DNA from: Paenibacillus sp. L3-i20 | GTDB taxonomy: Bacteria; Bacillota; Bacilli; Paenibacillales; Paenibacillaceae | Assembly (NCBI RefSeq): GCF_022180385.2 | Contig: NZ_BQME02000002.1 | Location: 2,134,501-2,198,500 of the forward strand | Length of the DNA stretch: 64,000 nucleotides | Reading direction: 5' to 3' | Shown here: positions 24,226 to 32,780 of the stretch, piece by piece | Layout: each line of letters begins with the position of its first letter | Numbering within the stretch: the first letter of the stretch is position 1 | Made by a program: the position numbers and the translations under genes | The notes under the pieces: model-generated | Database searches by the model: none | Told to the model about the DNA's origin: nothing | Seen by the model: only the letters and a program-made list of their open reading frames with translations

Positions 24226-24588
24226 CTAGCACTCGCCAGCCTCTGAAGGCTTTCCTGCGTCTACTGCTGTACGGAATGAAGATCCACATCCGCATGTTGC
24301 GCTTGCATTTGGGTTCTCAATCGTAAAACCGCCGCCCATAGCAGACTCTTTATAATCAATAACTAGGCCATGCAAATATTTAATACTGTCGCCGTCGACA
24401 ACGATCTTTAGACCTTCTTGGCTTAGTAGTTGATCTCCTTCGTTCTGCACATCATCAAATCCCATACCGTAGGAAAATCCACTGCAACCGCCTTCCTTAA
24501 CACCAACACGCAGGAAAAGATCGGGTGATTCTTCTTGCTCCAACATTTCTTTTATTTTTTCAGATGCTAGTTCACTAATTGTGATCAA
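24226..24588 (-). CDS. A-type iron-sulfur carrier protein (ErpA/IscA-like)
   Basis: About 120 residues of the HesB/IscA family, which carries Fe-S clusters to apoproteins. The three cluster-binding cysteines are present: one in KEGGCSGFSYGMGF and two in TCGCGSSF. I choose TTG 24588 as start, because GGAGGGATG lies upstream with an 8-bp gap. The ATG at 24603 overlaps that ribosome site. The C-terminal tail after CGCGSSF is longer than usual and contains one extra Cys. It lies near other Fe-S genes (yutI) and the radical-SAM gene mqnE. Confidence 0.9.
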   Translation of the reverse strand: MITISELASEKIKEMLEQEESPDLFLRVGVKEGGCSGFSYGMGFDDVQNEGDQLLSQEGLKIVVDGDSIKYLHGLVIDYKESAMGGGFTIENPNASATCGCGSSFRTAVDAGKPSEAGEC

Positions 24589-24731
24589 TTTACATCCCTC
24601 CATCCGTTACTCAATCATTCACTTACTTATCCATAGTATACTCCACATTGCTTACTTCCTCAAGCTAATTGGTCTCTAGCTAGATTTCATCCACGCTTAC
24701 CTTCTTCGCACTAACTTGTATGACTTTCTTG

Positions 24732-24760
24732 TTGCCCGAGTTACGTGTGAGGTTTATAAT
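24732..24760 (+). promoter_or_regulatory. Sigma-A-type promoter of mqnE
   Basis: TTGCCC (24732-24737), 17-bp spacer, TATAAT (24755-24760), about 88 bp upstream of the mqnE start. The rest of the 245-bp gap shows no gene. Confidence 0.7.
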
Positions 24761-24848
24761 AGTTAGAGCTTATTAAAACGTTATTTCAAGTTATTTTTTT
24801 CACAAACTAACCTGTAACGTACCACAATGATATGAAGGAGGCTTTTCC

Positions 24849-25952
24849 ATGAACGTTGTTTTACCAACACAGGAAAACCGTATGCAACATATTATCGAAA
24901 AAGTGCGTCATGGTCAGCGATTGACTTTGGAAGATGGCGTTTTCCTATACGAGTCCGACGACTTGCTTACGATTGGTCAACTTGCGAACGAAGTCGCAAT
25001 GCGCAAAAACGGTAAAAAGGTTTATTTTATCGAAAATATGAGTCTGTACTTCACTAACGTATGCGAAGCACACTGTGCTTTCTGCAATTTCCGTAAAGAT
25101 GAGGGTGAAGCTGGTTCCTATACGCTTTCTGGTGAACAAATGATCCAATATGTGGAGCAGCACTTCCATCCAGGTGTTCGTGAGTTCCATATTGTTGGTG
25201 GACATAATACCCATGTTCCATTCCAATATTATGTAGATTCTCTCAAAGCGCTGAAGGCACATTATCCGGATGTCACGTTGAAGGCATATACTGCGGCAGA
25301 GATCGACTTCTTCTCGCGCATTAGCGGACTTAGCTACAAGGAAGTATTACAGGAGCTTATGAAAGCTGGACTAGAGTCGCTTACTGGTGGCGGCGCCGAA
25401 ATTTTGTCCGATCATTATCGCAAAAAAATGCGTGTTGATAAAGCAGATGTTTCCCAATATCTTGATGTACATCGCACAGCTCATGGATTAGGGCTTCGCA
25501 CTCATACAACGATGTTGTATGGATCAATCGAAACAAAAGAGGATCGAATTCGTCACTTGATTCATATTCGTGAACTTCAGGATGAAACAAATGGCTTCTT
25601 GGTATTCATTCCGCTCTCTATGCAACCGATAAATCCGAGAGCTGGCATTAGGCGGCGCAATTCAGCATTCGAGGATTTGAAGACGATTGCAATTAGCCGA
25701 TTAATGCTTGATAACTTCCAACATATTAAAGCCTACTTTATCAACATCGGCGTTCAGCTTACACAAGTAGCATTAACTATGGGTGCTTCTGATGCGCACG
25801 GAACAATTGTTAAAGAAAAGATCAGCCATGCAGCTGGAGCATTAACTCCAGAAGGCATTACTCGCGAAGATCTGATTTGGCTTATAAAAGGTGCTGGACG
25901 AATACCTGTTGAACGTGATACTTTCTACAATGAGATCAAAATTTACGAATGA
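24849..25952 (+). CDS. mqnE: Aminodeoxyfutalosine synthase MqnE (radical SAM)
   Basis: 367 residues. The radical-SAM cluster motif CEAHCAFCNF lies near residue 74, followed by EFHIVGGHNTHVPFQYY, TLKAYTAAEIDFFSRISGLS and ESLTGGGAEILSDHYRKKM, blocks typical of MqnE. MqnE joins 3-enolpyruvyl-benzoate to SAM to make aminofutalosine in the futalosine route to menaquinone. The paralogue MqnC is the main alternative, but the GGGAEI and VGGHNTHVPF region favours MqnE. The ATG at 24849 follows GAAGGAGG. No other mqn gene is in the window. The product menaquinone would serve NDH-2 and the aa3-type oxidase implied by ctaA/ctaB. Confidence 0.88.
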   Translation: MNVVLPTQENRMQHIIEKVRHGQRLTLEDGVFLYESDDLLTIGQLANEVAMRKNGKKVYFIENMSLYFTNVCEAHCAFCNFRKDEGEAGSYTLSGEQMIQYVEQHFHPGVREFHIVGGHNTHVPFQYYVDSLKALKAHYPDVTLKAYTAAEIDFFSRISGLSYKEVLQELMKAGLESLTGGGAEILSDHYRKKMRVDKADVSQYLDVHRTAHGLGLRTHTTMLYGSIETKEDRIRHLIHIRELQDETNGFLVFIPLSMQPINPRAGIRRRNSAFEDLKTIAISRLMLDNFQHIKAYFINIGVQLTQVALTMGASDAHGTIVKEKISHAAGALTPEGITREDLIWLIKGAGRIPVERDTFYNEIKIYE

Positions 25953-26015
25953 TTAAACAAGCGGCAGTAGGCACAACCTACTACCAACATCACGAAGCGT
26001 GGAGCTGGGAAACCA

Positions 26016-27083
26016 ATGAGAAAATTAGTCATTTTAGGAGGCGGCTACGGCGGAGCTGCTATTGTAAATGAACTGTTAGAAAAACAACTGCCGAGTGATA
26101 TTACGATTGAATTAATTGATCGAATGCCTTTCCAAGGTTTGAAAACAGAGTATTACGCGCTTGCAGCGGGCACAGTATCCGACCTAGAGTTGCGTGTAAA
26201 ATTTCCATCTGATCCACGTGTTCAACTAACTTATGGTGAGATTACAGAGATTGATAAAGAAGCGCAGCTTGTCATGCTAGAAGGGCAAGATCCGATTTCT
26301 TATGACTGGCTTGTTATTGGACTTGGATGTACCGATAAGTACCATGGTATTGAAGGGGCAGAACAATACTCGACGAGTATCCAAACGTTCTCTGCTGCAA
26401 GAAGAACTTATGCGCTGCTTAACGACGTTAAACCATACGGACAAGTTTCTATCGTAGGTGGCGGACTTAGTGGCGTAGAGGTCGCATCCGAGCTTCGTGA
26501 GAGCCGTCCTGATCTTAATATCCGTATTATAGACAGAGGTTCGAAGGTGCTGTCCTCTTTTCCAGGCAGACTTCAAGATTACGTAGCAGAATGGTTTACA
26601 GAGCATGAGGTAGAAATGTGGGGCGGGGTTTCCTTATCTCGCTTGGAACAAGGAATTTTATATAATTCCGCTACGTCAAGCTCATTCCATACAGATGTAA
26701 CCGTTTGGACAGCAGGTATCCAGCCAGTTGAACTCGTTCAACGCATCGACCTCCCAAAAGACTCTCAAGGTCGACTAATTATTAATAATTATCATCAGCT
26801 TCCGGACTTTACTAATATTTATGTTGTTGGTGATTGTGCTGCATTGTCGCTTTCACCAAGCGGTCAGGCTGCTGGAGCCCAAGGAAAACAAATTGCTGAA
26901 GTACTTCATGCCATTTGGAATGATAAGACTCCAAAGCTTGGCCAAATAAAGTTAAAAGGTGTTCTTGGCTCGCTCGGCAAAAAAAGCGGCTTCGGTATAA
27001 TGGGAGGCACTCCAATTCTAGGCAGAGTGCCCCGACTTGTGAAGAGTGGTATATTATGGCGCTCTAAGAGACATCTAGGTTAA
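26016..27083 (+). CDS. NDH-2-like FAD-dependent oxidoreductase (YutJ-like)
   Basis: 355 residues of the pyridine nucleotide-disulfide oxidoreductase fold: GGGYGGA (FAD, residues 8-14), SIVGGGLSGVEVASEL (second nucleotide site, about 145), YVVGDCAAL (about 270). It is related to but shorter than the NDH-2 at 0.7-1.9 kb and resembles B. subtilis YutJ, which sits in the same yut neighbourhood as yuzB and yutI. Probably an NAD(P)H dehydrogenase with a quinone or other acceptor. The C terminus (GILWRSKRHLG) is short and basic. It may be cotranscribed with mqnE, 63 bp upstream. Confidence 0.88.
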   Translation: MRKLVILGGGYGGAAIVNELLEKQLPSDITIELIDRMPFQGLKTEYYALAAGTVSDLELRVKFPSDPRVQLTYGEITEIDKEAQLVMLEGQDPISYDWLVIGLGCTDKYHGIEGAEQYSTSIQTFSAARRTYALLNDVKPYGQVSIVGGGLSGVEVASELRESRPDLNIRIIDRGSKVLSSFPGRLQDYVAEWFTEHEVEMWGGVSLSRLEQGILYNSATSSSFHTDVTVWTAGIQPVELVQRIDLPKDSQGRLIINNYHQLPDFTNIYVVGDCAALSLSPSGQAAGAQGKQIAEVLHAIWNDKTPKLGQIKLKGVLGSLGKKSGFGIMGGTPILGRVPRLVKSGILWRSKRHLG

Positions 27084-27112
27084 TTGAATGTAACTTAAGC
27101 ATATGCTCTTGC

Positions 27113-27385
27113 TTACAAGTCATCAATGAGCCTATCTAGCGCTTCTTTATCCGATTCTTGTTGTTTGAGAGCTACAAGTATCAGCTCATCAAGTTCATCT
27201 ACGGAATCGGCAGCTACAATTGTTCCTTCAACTAAAGCAAACGGTTTTAAATAACATTCGCCGCAATTGCCAAGACATCCGTATTCGATTACTTCAAAAG
27301 ATTCATCTTGCTCTAATCGGTTCATAATCCGATCAGTACCATGGTGCATATTGCTGGCGCAAAACTCGATCATTGGTTTGAACAT
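27113..27385 (-). CDS. yuzB: YuzB family protein (DUF1450)
   Basis: About 90 residues. The MIEFCASNMHHG start and the Cys-rich YGCLGNCGECYLKPFALVEG block match the YuzB/DUF1450 family, thioredoxin-fold-like proteins of unknown function that neighbour Fe-S genes in Bacillus. ATG 27385 is preferred, with AAGGTGA 7 bp upstream. GTG 27394 lies inside that site. The tail is longer than in B. subtilis. Divergent from yutI. Confidence 0.87.
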   Translation of the reverse strand: MFKPMIEFCASNMHHGTDRIMNRLEQDESFEVIEYGCLGNCGECYLKPFALVEGTIVAADSVDELDELILVALKQQESDKEALDRLIDDL

Positions 27386-27425
27386 AAGAATCACCTTACT
27401 TTTTATAATTGCGGATTACGATCCA

Positions 27426-27454
27426 TTTTCAATTGCTTCACTTTGTACTATAAT
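27426..27454 (+). promoter_or_regulatory. Sigma-A-type promoter of the NifU-like gene
   Basis: TTTTCA (27426-27431), 17-bp spacer, TATAAT (27449-27454). The -35 is weak and the -10 ideal. It lies 24 bp before the start codon, so the leader is very short. Confidence 0.6.
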
Positions 27455-27477
27455 AGGGGAGAAAGGAGTTGATTGCA

Positions 27478-27723
27478 ATGAGTGAACAGGTTCAAGATAC
27501 AATGTATGATGAGGTTTTAGACGTTCTTGATAAGCTTCGTCCATTCCTGCAGCGGGACGGCGGCGACGTTGAATTGGTAGATGTTGAAGACGGCATCGTT
27601 AAACTTCGTCTAGTGGGTGCATGCGGAAGCTGCCCAAGCTCCACGATCACGCTTAAGGCTGGTATCGAGCGTGCGTTGCTTGAAGAAGTAGATGGCGTAA
27701 TCGAAGTCGTTCAAGTATTCTAA
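27478..27723 (+). CDS. yutI: NifU C-terminal-domain Fe-S scaffold (YutI-like)
   Basis: 81 residues, a stand-alone Nfu domain with the cluster-binding CGSCPSS motif (about residue 52) and the LRPFLQRDGGDVELVDVEDG block. It holds and transfers Fe-S clusters in the cytoplasm. ATG 27478 is chosen, since AAAGGAG precedes it by 9 bp. The frame is open to TTG 27469. Close to the A-type carrier and yuzB, forming a small Fe-S neighbourhood. Confidence 0.92.
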   Translation: MSEQVQDTMYDEVLDVLDKLRPFLQRDGGDVELVDVEDGIVKLRLVGACGSCPSSTITLKAGIERALLEEVDGVIEVVQVF

Positions 27724-27728
27724 CACAT

Positions 27729-27788
27729 AAAGAGTCTTATCCAGAGGGGAAGCCTAGCTTCCTCCTCCCCGGATAAGACTCTTTTTTT
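27729..27788. terminator. Bidirectional terminator between yutI and SDR gene
   Basis: AGAGTCTTATCC (27731-27742) pairs with GGATAAGACTCT (27771-27782), with an inner hairpin and T7 on the plus strand. Confidence 0.92.
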
Positions 27789-27798
27789 GTAAACAATA

Positions 27799-28581
27799 TT
27801 AGAACATTCCTTTAATATTGGCTCTAATTGGATCAAAGCCACCGGTAACATCTATCACATTGCCCGTTAGGAAATTAGATTTATTTTCGCATAGGAACAA
27901 TATGACTCGGGCTACATCTTCTCCTACACCGGGTCTACCCATAGGTGTCTCAGCATCATAATCTGCTTCAACATCCTCGATCGATCTTTCCTTGTTAATG
28001 CCTCTAATATCTCCAGGTCCAATTAAATTAACGGTTATACCAAACGGTGCTTCCTCAACAGCTAAAGACTTCGTGAAGGAAACTAATCCCGTTTTTGCTG
28101 CTGCATACACCGCACGATGAGGCCAAGCTCTAGCTTCATTGGCATGTCCAAAGCCAAAATGAATAATTCTTCCCCATCTGCGTTCACGCATACCAGGCAA
28201 AAGTCTGTGATCAAGCAGCATAACACTCAGCAGGTTGCCGTGAAGCAGCTTAATGATCGTTTCTTCATCATATTCGCTGAAGAGACGCCGCTTACGGACA
28301 AATGGACCTGCATTATTAACGAGTATATCAACTCCGCCAGCCCATCGTTCTGCTTCATCAGCTAACTTATGAGCTCCATCAATCGATGTAATATCTGCTT
28401 GTACAGTTATTGCCTTAACGCCCAGTTCTTCGATCGTTGCCTTTACTTGATGTGCTTCTTGCTCACTTTCCAAATAATTAATGATGACATTACAGCCTTG
28501 TTCAGCGAGCTGCAATGCGGTCCGTTTACCAAGTCCTTTGGCGCTTCCTGTCACTAATGCAGTTCTGCCCTTAAGTTCCAC
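27799..28581 (-). CDS. Short-chain dehydrogenase/reductase
   Basis: 260 residues, Rossmann fold: TGSAKGLGKR (cofactor loop, residues 11-20), NNAG (about 88), catalytic Tyr and Lys in YAAAKTG (about 158), and a C-terminal GNVIDVTGGF as in the classical SDR/FabG group. Substrate unknown. The start is GTG 28581 with GGGGGAGGG upstream. It follows the HEPN-like gene by 22 bp on the same strand, so they may be cotranscribed. Confidence 0.9.
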   Translation of the reverse strand: MELKGRTALVTGSAKGLGKRTALQLAEQGCNVIINYLESEQEAHQVKATIEELGVKAITVQADITSIDGAHKLADEAERWAGGVDILVNNAGPFVRKRRLFSEYDEETIIKLLHGNLLSVMLLDHRLLPGMRERRWGRIIHFGFGHANEARAWPHRAVYAAAKTGLVSFTKSLAVEEAPFGITVNLIGPGDIRGINKERSIEDVEADYDAETPMGRPGVGEDVARVILFLCENKSNFLTGNVIDVTGGFDPIRANIKGMF

Positions 28582-28603
28582 GAGTGTTCACCCTCCCCCG
28601 GAA

Positions 28604-29317
28604 TTATACGTGCTTGTCTCTCATGAGTTTACATGCATATTGAAAAGTTAATCGTAACGATTCAATCGTCATTAATAGGCATCTGGCCAAATCATCGGCT
28701 TGCAGAGCTATATTTTCTAACTGTATTTCTTCACCATACATACGTTGATTTTGAATTAAATCATCTTGCATTTCGGAGTTCATATAATGAATTTCTGTAT
28801 TTCTTCTTTTTCTAAGACGATTCATCGGTTCTTTATATAAATCCTTGATGGCACTGAGTTTCCAAGTCAGATTAGGATGTGCATTACGCTCTCTCATAAA
28901 TCTAAGGACAGTAAAGTAGGAAAAGTGAGGTTTGATCTTCTCTGTTTCCATCTCAAGCAGATCATTAAGCAGCGTGCCGAGTTTATCAAGCAAAGAAAAT
29001 ACTCTAATAAAACTATTTTTGTCGAAATAAACATAACGTTCGTAATTCAGCCGCTCTGCCTCCTCCATTCCTTCAACAGAAATAGAAACGATACGTTCTT
29101 TAAACCGTAAGGCAGCATATTGACTTTGCTCAAGCTCCCTGAGAGATGATCGTAAGCCTAATGTCCATATTTCGAATTTGCGCAGTTTATTATTATGGTC
29201 TTGTCCATCCTTAATCCGTTTCACCATAATAGCAGCAAATTGATCCATTAAGGAATAGGTCTCCGTCAATGTCTCATTCCGTTCATTCTCTGGCTCGTCA
29301 AACATGAAATGAAGCAT
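28604..29317 (-). CDS. HEPN-domain-like protein (Cthe_2314 type)
   Basis: 237 residues, all helical, no membrane span. The C-terminal half contains RKRRNTEIHYMNSE, an R-x4-H pattern like the RNase motif of HEPN proteins, between long helices. The overall shape suits the Cthe_2314-type HEPN group. HEPN proteins are often RNases in toxin or defence modules, but no nucleotidyltransferase antitoxin or other defence gene adjoins it. The start is supported by AGGAGG. It sits 22 bp before the SDR gene. Function not established. Confidence 0.65.
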   Translation of the reverse strand: MLHFMFDEPENERNETLTETYSLMDQFAAIMVKRIKDGQDHNNKLRKFEIWTLGLRSSLRELEQSQYAALRFKERIVSISVEGMEEAERLNYERYVYFDKNSFIRVFSLLDKLGTLLNDLLEMETEKIKPHFSYFTVLRFMRERNAHPNLTWKLSAIKDLYKEPMNRLRKRRNTEIHYMNSEMQDDLIQNQRMYGEEIQLENIALQADDLARCLLMTIESLRLTFQYACKLMRDKHV

Positions 29318-29470
29318 GATTCATTGCCTCCTACAGTTTATATTCGCTCCAATACCGGGTAATGCAGAAGGGCTGCCCTCACAATCGTGAAGAGCAGCTC
29401 TGGTCCTTCCTTTGCAATTACAGGTCAATGAATCTCCGCAAACTTTAAAGTCCTACATACACAACGTTCA

Positions 29471-30400
29471 TTATTGCTTACGTCCTTCTCTCAATCTCCA
29501 CGAACGAACGACTATATCCATTAGTATTCCGAACAATGCAACTATAATTAAATTATGCAGTAAGCTAGTGAAAATAAATACATTTTCATTGTCGACAGTT
29601 GCAGTTAAAAGCGCACCACTAAATACTTGTGCAATAATTAAAATCAACACCCATTTTGCAGGCTTCGTCAATCCGTCTTCTTCAGCAGTTACTTTTTTGA
29701 TGTGATAATACATTCCCGCAATCATAATTGAAAGAATGAGCGCACCTACACGGTGAATAAAGACTGCTCCTGTCGCGCCATCCATTTCAGGTATAACTTG
29801 ACCGTTGCAAAGCGGCCAACCTTCACAACCACCTGCTGTATCCGTATGACGAATAAAGGCTCCTAAATATACGACCACATAACAGAAGATTGAAACTGCT
29901 AATGCTCTAGGGTAAATAGACCTTGGGACAACAAATGTTTTTTGTGGTCCATTCTTCACCCGGTATGCCCATATAACAAGCAACATTGTTGCAGCGAACG
30001 CAACTAACGATATGCCGAAATGAATCGCCATAATCGGTGGTGATTGAGGCCACATTACGGCTGCTGCTCCCATCAATGCTTGTACAACAGTAAAAATCAG
30101 TGCAGAACCTGAATAAAATAATGCTTCTTTAAAATCTTCGCGGTTACGTTTGTATTTCCTGTAAACAGAAATCGCAACACCTAATACAAGTATACCTTCC
30201 AAGGCACTTACAACCCGGTGAGAGTATTCAATCATTGATTCCAACGTATAAGCGGGAATAAACTTACCGTGACACAGCGGCCAATCATCACCGCAACCTC
30301 TTCCTGATTCGGTGTTCGTAACAAGAGCTCCGGCAAGAAGTACAAGTAGCATTCCGATGCACGCTGCAACAGCAAACGCGCGAAAACGGCCGGTTACCAT
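29471..30400 (-). CDS. ctaA: Heme A synthase CtaA
   Basis: 309 residues, eight predicted spans in two four-helix halves. It carries the two extracellular Cys pairs of Gram-positive CtaA (GCGDDWPLCHG at about 35 and GCEGWPLCNG at about 190) and heme-ligand His residues in EYSHRVVSALEG, IHFG, FIHRVGAL and LLHNL. It oxidises heme O to heme A for cytochrome aa3 oxidase. Its substrate comes from the CtaB encoded at 45 kb. The usual ctaA-ctaB neighbourhood is broken here. Confidence 0.95.
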   Translation of the reverse strand: MVTGRFRAFAVAACIGMLLVLLAGALVTNTESGRGCGDDWPLCHGKFIPAYTLESMIEYSHRVVSALEGILVLGVAISVYRKYKRNREDFKEALFYSGSALIFTVVQALMGAAAVMWPQSPPIMAIHFGISLVAFAATMLLVIWAYRVKNGPQKTFVVPRSIYPRALAVSIFCYVVVYLGAFIRHTDTAGGCEGWPLCNGQVIPEMDGATGAVFIHRVGALILSIMIAGMYYHIKKVTAEEDGLTKPAKWVLILIIAQVFSGALLTATVDNENVFIFTSLLHNLIIVALFGILMDIVVRSWRLREGRKQ

Positions 30401-30504
30401 AATAAATCACCTATTTTCCGTATAATATGACAGTTCAATTATATCGATAACTAAGGGCAAAAGCCATGTTGAAAATGTGACACTTCCATGCTAGAAATCT
30501 TTTT

Positions 30505-30558
30505 AAAAAAAGGAAAGCCCGTATGACGAGAGGTAATTAACCTCATCTTCATACGGAC
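30505..30558 (-). terminator. Terminator of the thioredoxin-like gene
   Basis: CCGTATGA (30519-30526) pairs with TCATACGG (30549-30556), with an inner GAGGT/ACCTC stem. On the minus strand a T-rich run follows. Confidence 0.82.
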
Positions 30559-30581
30559 TTATGCTTCTGCTTGTACTTCGC

Positions 30582-30923
30582 TTAGCTAAGAGAGTTGCCT
30601 ACTGCAATTGCACGATCAACAAACTCTTCAATTTCTTCGCGAGTTTTACGCAATTTACTAACGAAGCGAATAACTTCTTTACCGTTTTTGAAAGCGATAA
30701 AGCTTGGAATTCCCAAGATGTTAAGTTCGGAACACAGATCAGGTAAATCATCACGATCTACTTCAAAAAACTGAACCCGGCCCTCATACTTGTTTTCTAA
30801 ATCAGGCATAAACGGATTAATATAATGACAGTCTTTGCACCAAGTTGTTTTGAATACTGCTATTGTCAGTCCTTCTCCAATTGTTGCTTCACGGAAAGCA
30901 GCATCAGTCGTTAGTTTGTTCAT
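30582..30923 (-). CDS. Thioredoxin-like protein with WCKDC active site
   Basis: 113 residues, thioredoxin fold: AVFKTTWCKDCHYINPFMPDLE (active site about residue 31), then LNILGIPSFIAFKNGKEV with the cis-Pro. The WCKDC sequence differs from the WCGPC of thioredoxin and is like B. subtilis YtpP-type proteins. Probably a cytoplasmic disulfide reductase of unknown target. ATG 30923 is preferred, with GGAGGA 9 bp upstream. ATG 30932 directly abuts that site. Confidence 0.88.
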   Translation of the reverse strand: MNKLTTDAAFREATIGEGLTIAVFKTTWCKDCHYINPFMPDLENKYEGRVQFFEVDRDDLPDLCSELNILGIPSFIAFKNGKEVIRFVSKLRKTREEIEEFVDRAIAVGNSLS

Positions 30924-30979
30924 GTTGCACATTCCTCCCTAGCTGTAAGTAATGACATTTATTTCACCTTAATTGAGCC

Positions 30980-32581
30980 TTATAGTTCACGTTCAATTGT
31001 TAGCACCTTCGCTGCTTCATCTACTGGCTCCCAATTAATTTCTGCTCCAAGCGCCTCTGCAAGCTTACGAGCTGGAACATACATGGAACCATTAAAATTC
31101 ACTACAGGTTGCTTCCACTCTACCTTCTTACCATTGATGAGGGCAATGCTGCTTCCTGATTGAATGACGATTTTTGTATTTGTCGCTTCATCAAACACGG
31201 TTACTTTTTTTGTAGCAGGATCATAAGTAACTGTTGCTCCGAACACGTCAGCAACATCACGTACCGCTACCATTGTAATGTAACTAGGCATGATGATAGG
31301 TGCATTGTAATAATCATCAGAGAATGATTGATAGCTTTGTTTGTTTAAATGAAATTTATTTTTCAAAAGATCATGGATTTGAGAGTTCTCATCAAACAGC
31401 TTTAACGTCTGATAACCTTGAAGTGTAACAATGTCTTCAACAGCAACTTGGTTATTCGTCAGAACTGGTGCATTCGCCTTAACAACACCATTTACATTCC
31501 AACTCTCTGAAGTAGATTTCAATGTGAAACCAAATGGAATAGCTGGCTCTTCTTCACTTGATTTAGGAGTAAAGCTTAGCTCAAATTGTTGCTTACGAAT
31601 ATCTAACTTGCTATCTACATAAAAGTCTGTTTTCAATACTAATTCATCTGTTAATGCTTCTTTGAGCATTTCATCTTCTGACTTGTCTAATTTGCTTAAC
31701 TCTCCTTGCAATTCAATCAACATTTCTGATAGTGCTTCGGATGATTCCTTCGCGAACTCATCTTCAGTCATTGCGTCTAGCTCTCCGCTATTAAAAGGAT
31801 CTGCTTCGCCGATCGATTCCCAAATGTCAGGATTAGCCGCCAATACTTTTATAATGCCCGAAACCATAGCATCTAGTCCCGCACGATCAGCAACAAGTGC
31901 ATCTACATACGATTTAACCCAGCTCCACATCTCAGGTCCATTTAACGACGCTTGAACATGCATCAATGATGTGCTCACGCCATTTATTGGCTCGTTAACA
32001 GCATTTACTTTAATATTTTTCGGATTAGGCAAATTGTTAATACCATATTCACCAACGATATCGATTAGCTCTGTTGAGACTTTAGCAATTGATTCTTCGT
32101 TTTGTTTAGTGGCTTTAGTATAACCTTCGATCTCTTCAAGTTCCAAACCACTTATTTCAAGCAATTTTTCTCCAGTCACATCGAAAGTGAAAGGTTCCTT
32201 TGCACCATCAACATCAATAACTAGCAATTTATCATTGGCTTGCATGTCAAAGCCGATTTCCGTTTCTGTTCCTAACTTTAGACTGCCTTCAAGTGAAAAA
32301 TGTGTTTTATCCTGCATTTTCACATTATCAAGTTGAATCTTTACTTGAGACAGAAGATTGTAAATCTCCTTATCCTCTTCGCTACTTTCCTCTAGCAAAG
32401 CTTTATCCATATGTAATTGAAACTCTAATGAATGATTGCTTTCGCTCGTTGTAACTTTAAGTGCATTTTTGAGTGTTTTGTTCAAATCTAAACCGCCAAC
32501 TGCTTGGCAGCCTGCAACAAACAATAATGTCAGCACCAATAGAACAACCGATGCCTTTTTAAACTTTAAGGACATTTTCAT
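30980..32581 (-). CDS. Lipoprotein with C-terminal copper-amine-oxidase-N (stalk) domain
   Basis: 533 residues. A lipoprotein signal (VVLLVLTLLFVAGC) is followed by a long acidic extracellular region (about 30-410) of unknown fold and a C-terminal stalk domain of two repeats (ITMVAVRDVADVFGATVTYDPATKKVTV and GSMYVPARKLAEALGAEINWEPVDEAAKVLTI). Such domains are abundant in Paenibacillus surface proteins and are thought to position other domains at the cell surface. The N-terminal part has lipocalin-like beta-rich stretches but no family I recognise. Monocistronic. Confidence 0.82.
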   Translation of the reverse strand: MKMSLKFKKASVVLLVLTLLFVAGCQAVGGLDLNKTLKNALKVTTSESNHSLEFQLHMDKALLEESSEEDKEIYNLLSQVKIQLDNVKMQDKTHFSLEGSLKLGTETEIGFDMQANDKLLVIDVDGAKEPFTFDVTGEKLLEISGLELEEIEGYTKATKQNEESIAKVSTELIDIVGEYGINNLPNPKNIKVNAVNEPINGVSTSLMHVQASLNGPEMWSWVKSYVDALVADRAGLDAMVSGIIKVLAANPDIWESIGEADPFNSGELDAMTEDEFAKESSEALSEMLIELQGELSKLDKSEDEMLKEALTDELVLKTDFYVDSKLDIRKQQFELSFTPKSSEEEPAIPFGFTLKSTSESWNVNGVVKANAPVLTNNQVAVEDIVTLQGYQTLKLFDENSQIHDLLKNKFHLNKQSYQSFSDDYYNAPIIMPSYITMVAVRDVADVFGATVTYDPATKKVTVFDEATNTKIVIQSGSSIALINGKKVEWKQPVVNFNGSMYVPARKLAEALGAEINWEPVDEAAKVLTIEREL

Positions 32582-32729
32582 TATACGATTTCTCTCCTTT
32601 AATTCTTTTATTGTCTACTAGACTTAACCTATTGTACTAAACAAGTGAGTTCATTGTAAATGTAAGGATCAACAGTGAATTCCCACCAATTAACAATATT
32701 CTTCTACAGTGATGATAAGTACTCTGAAA

Positions 32730-32760
32730 TAAAAAAGACTCATGCGTAAGGCATGAGTCC
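32730..32760 (-). terminator. Terminator of the SpoVB-like gene
   Basis: GACTCATGC pairs with GCATGAGTC around a 5-nt loop. The minus strand continues into T6. Confidence 0.92.
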
Positions 32761-32780
32761 AGCAGTGCCTGTTACTTCAG

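Noticed and set aside
29365..29400. Hairpin between the HEPN-like gene and ctaA
   Set aside because: The stem is imperfect with wobble pairs and has no T tract on the minus strand, so it is not listed as a terminator.
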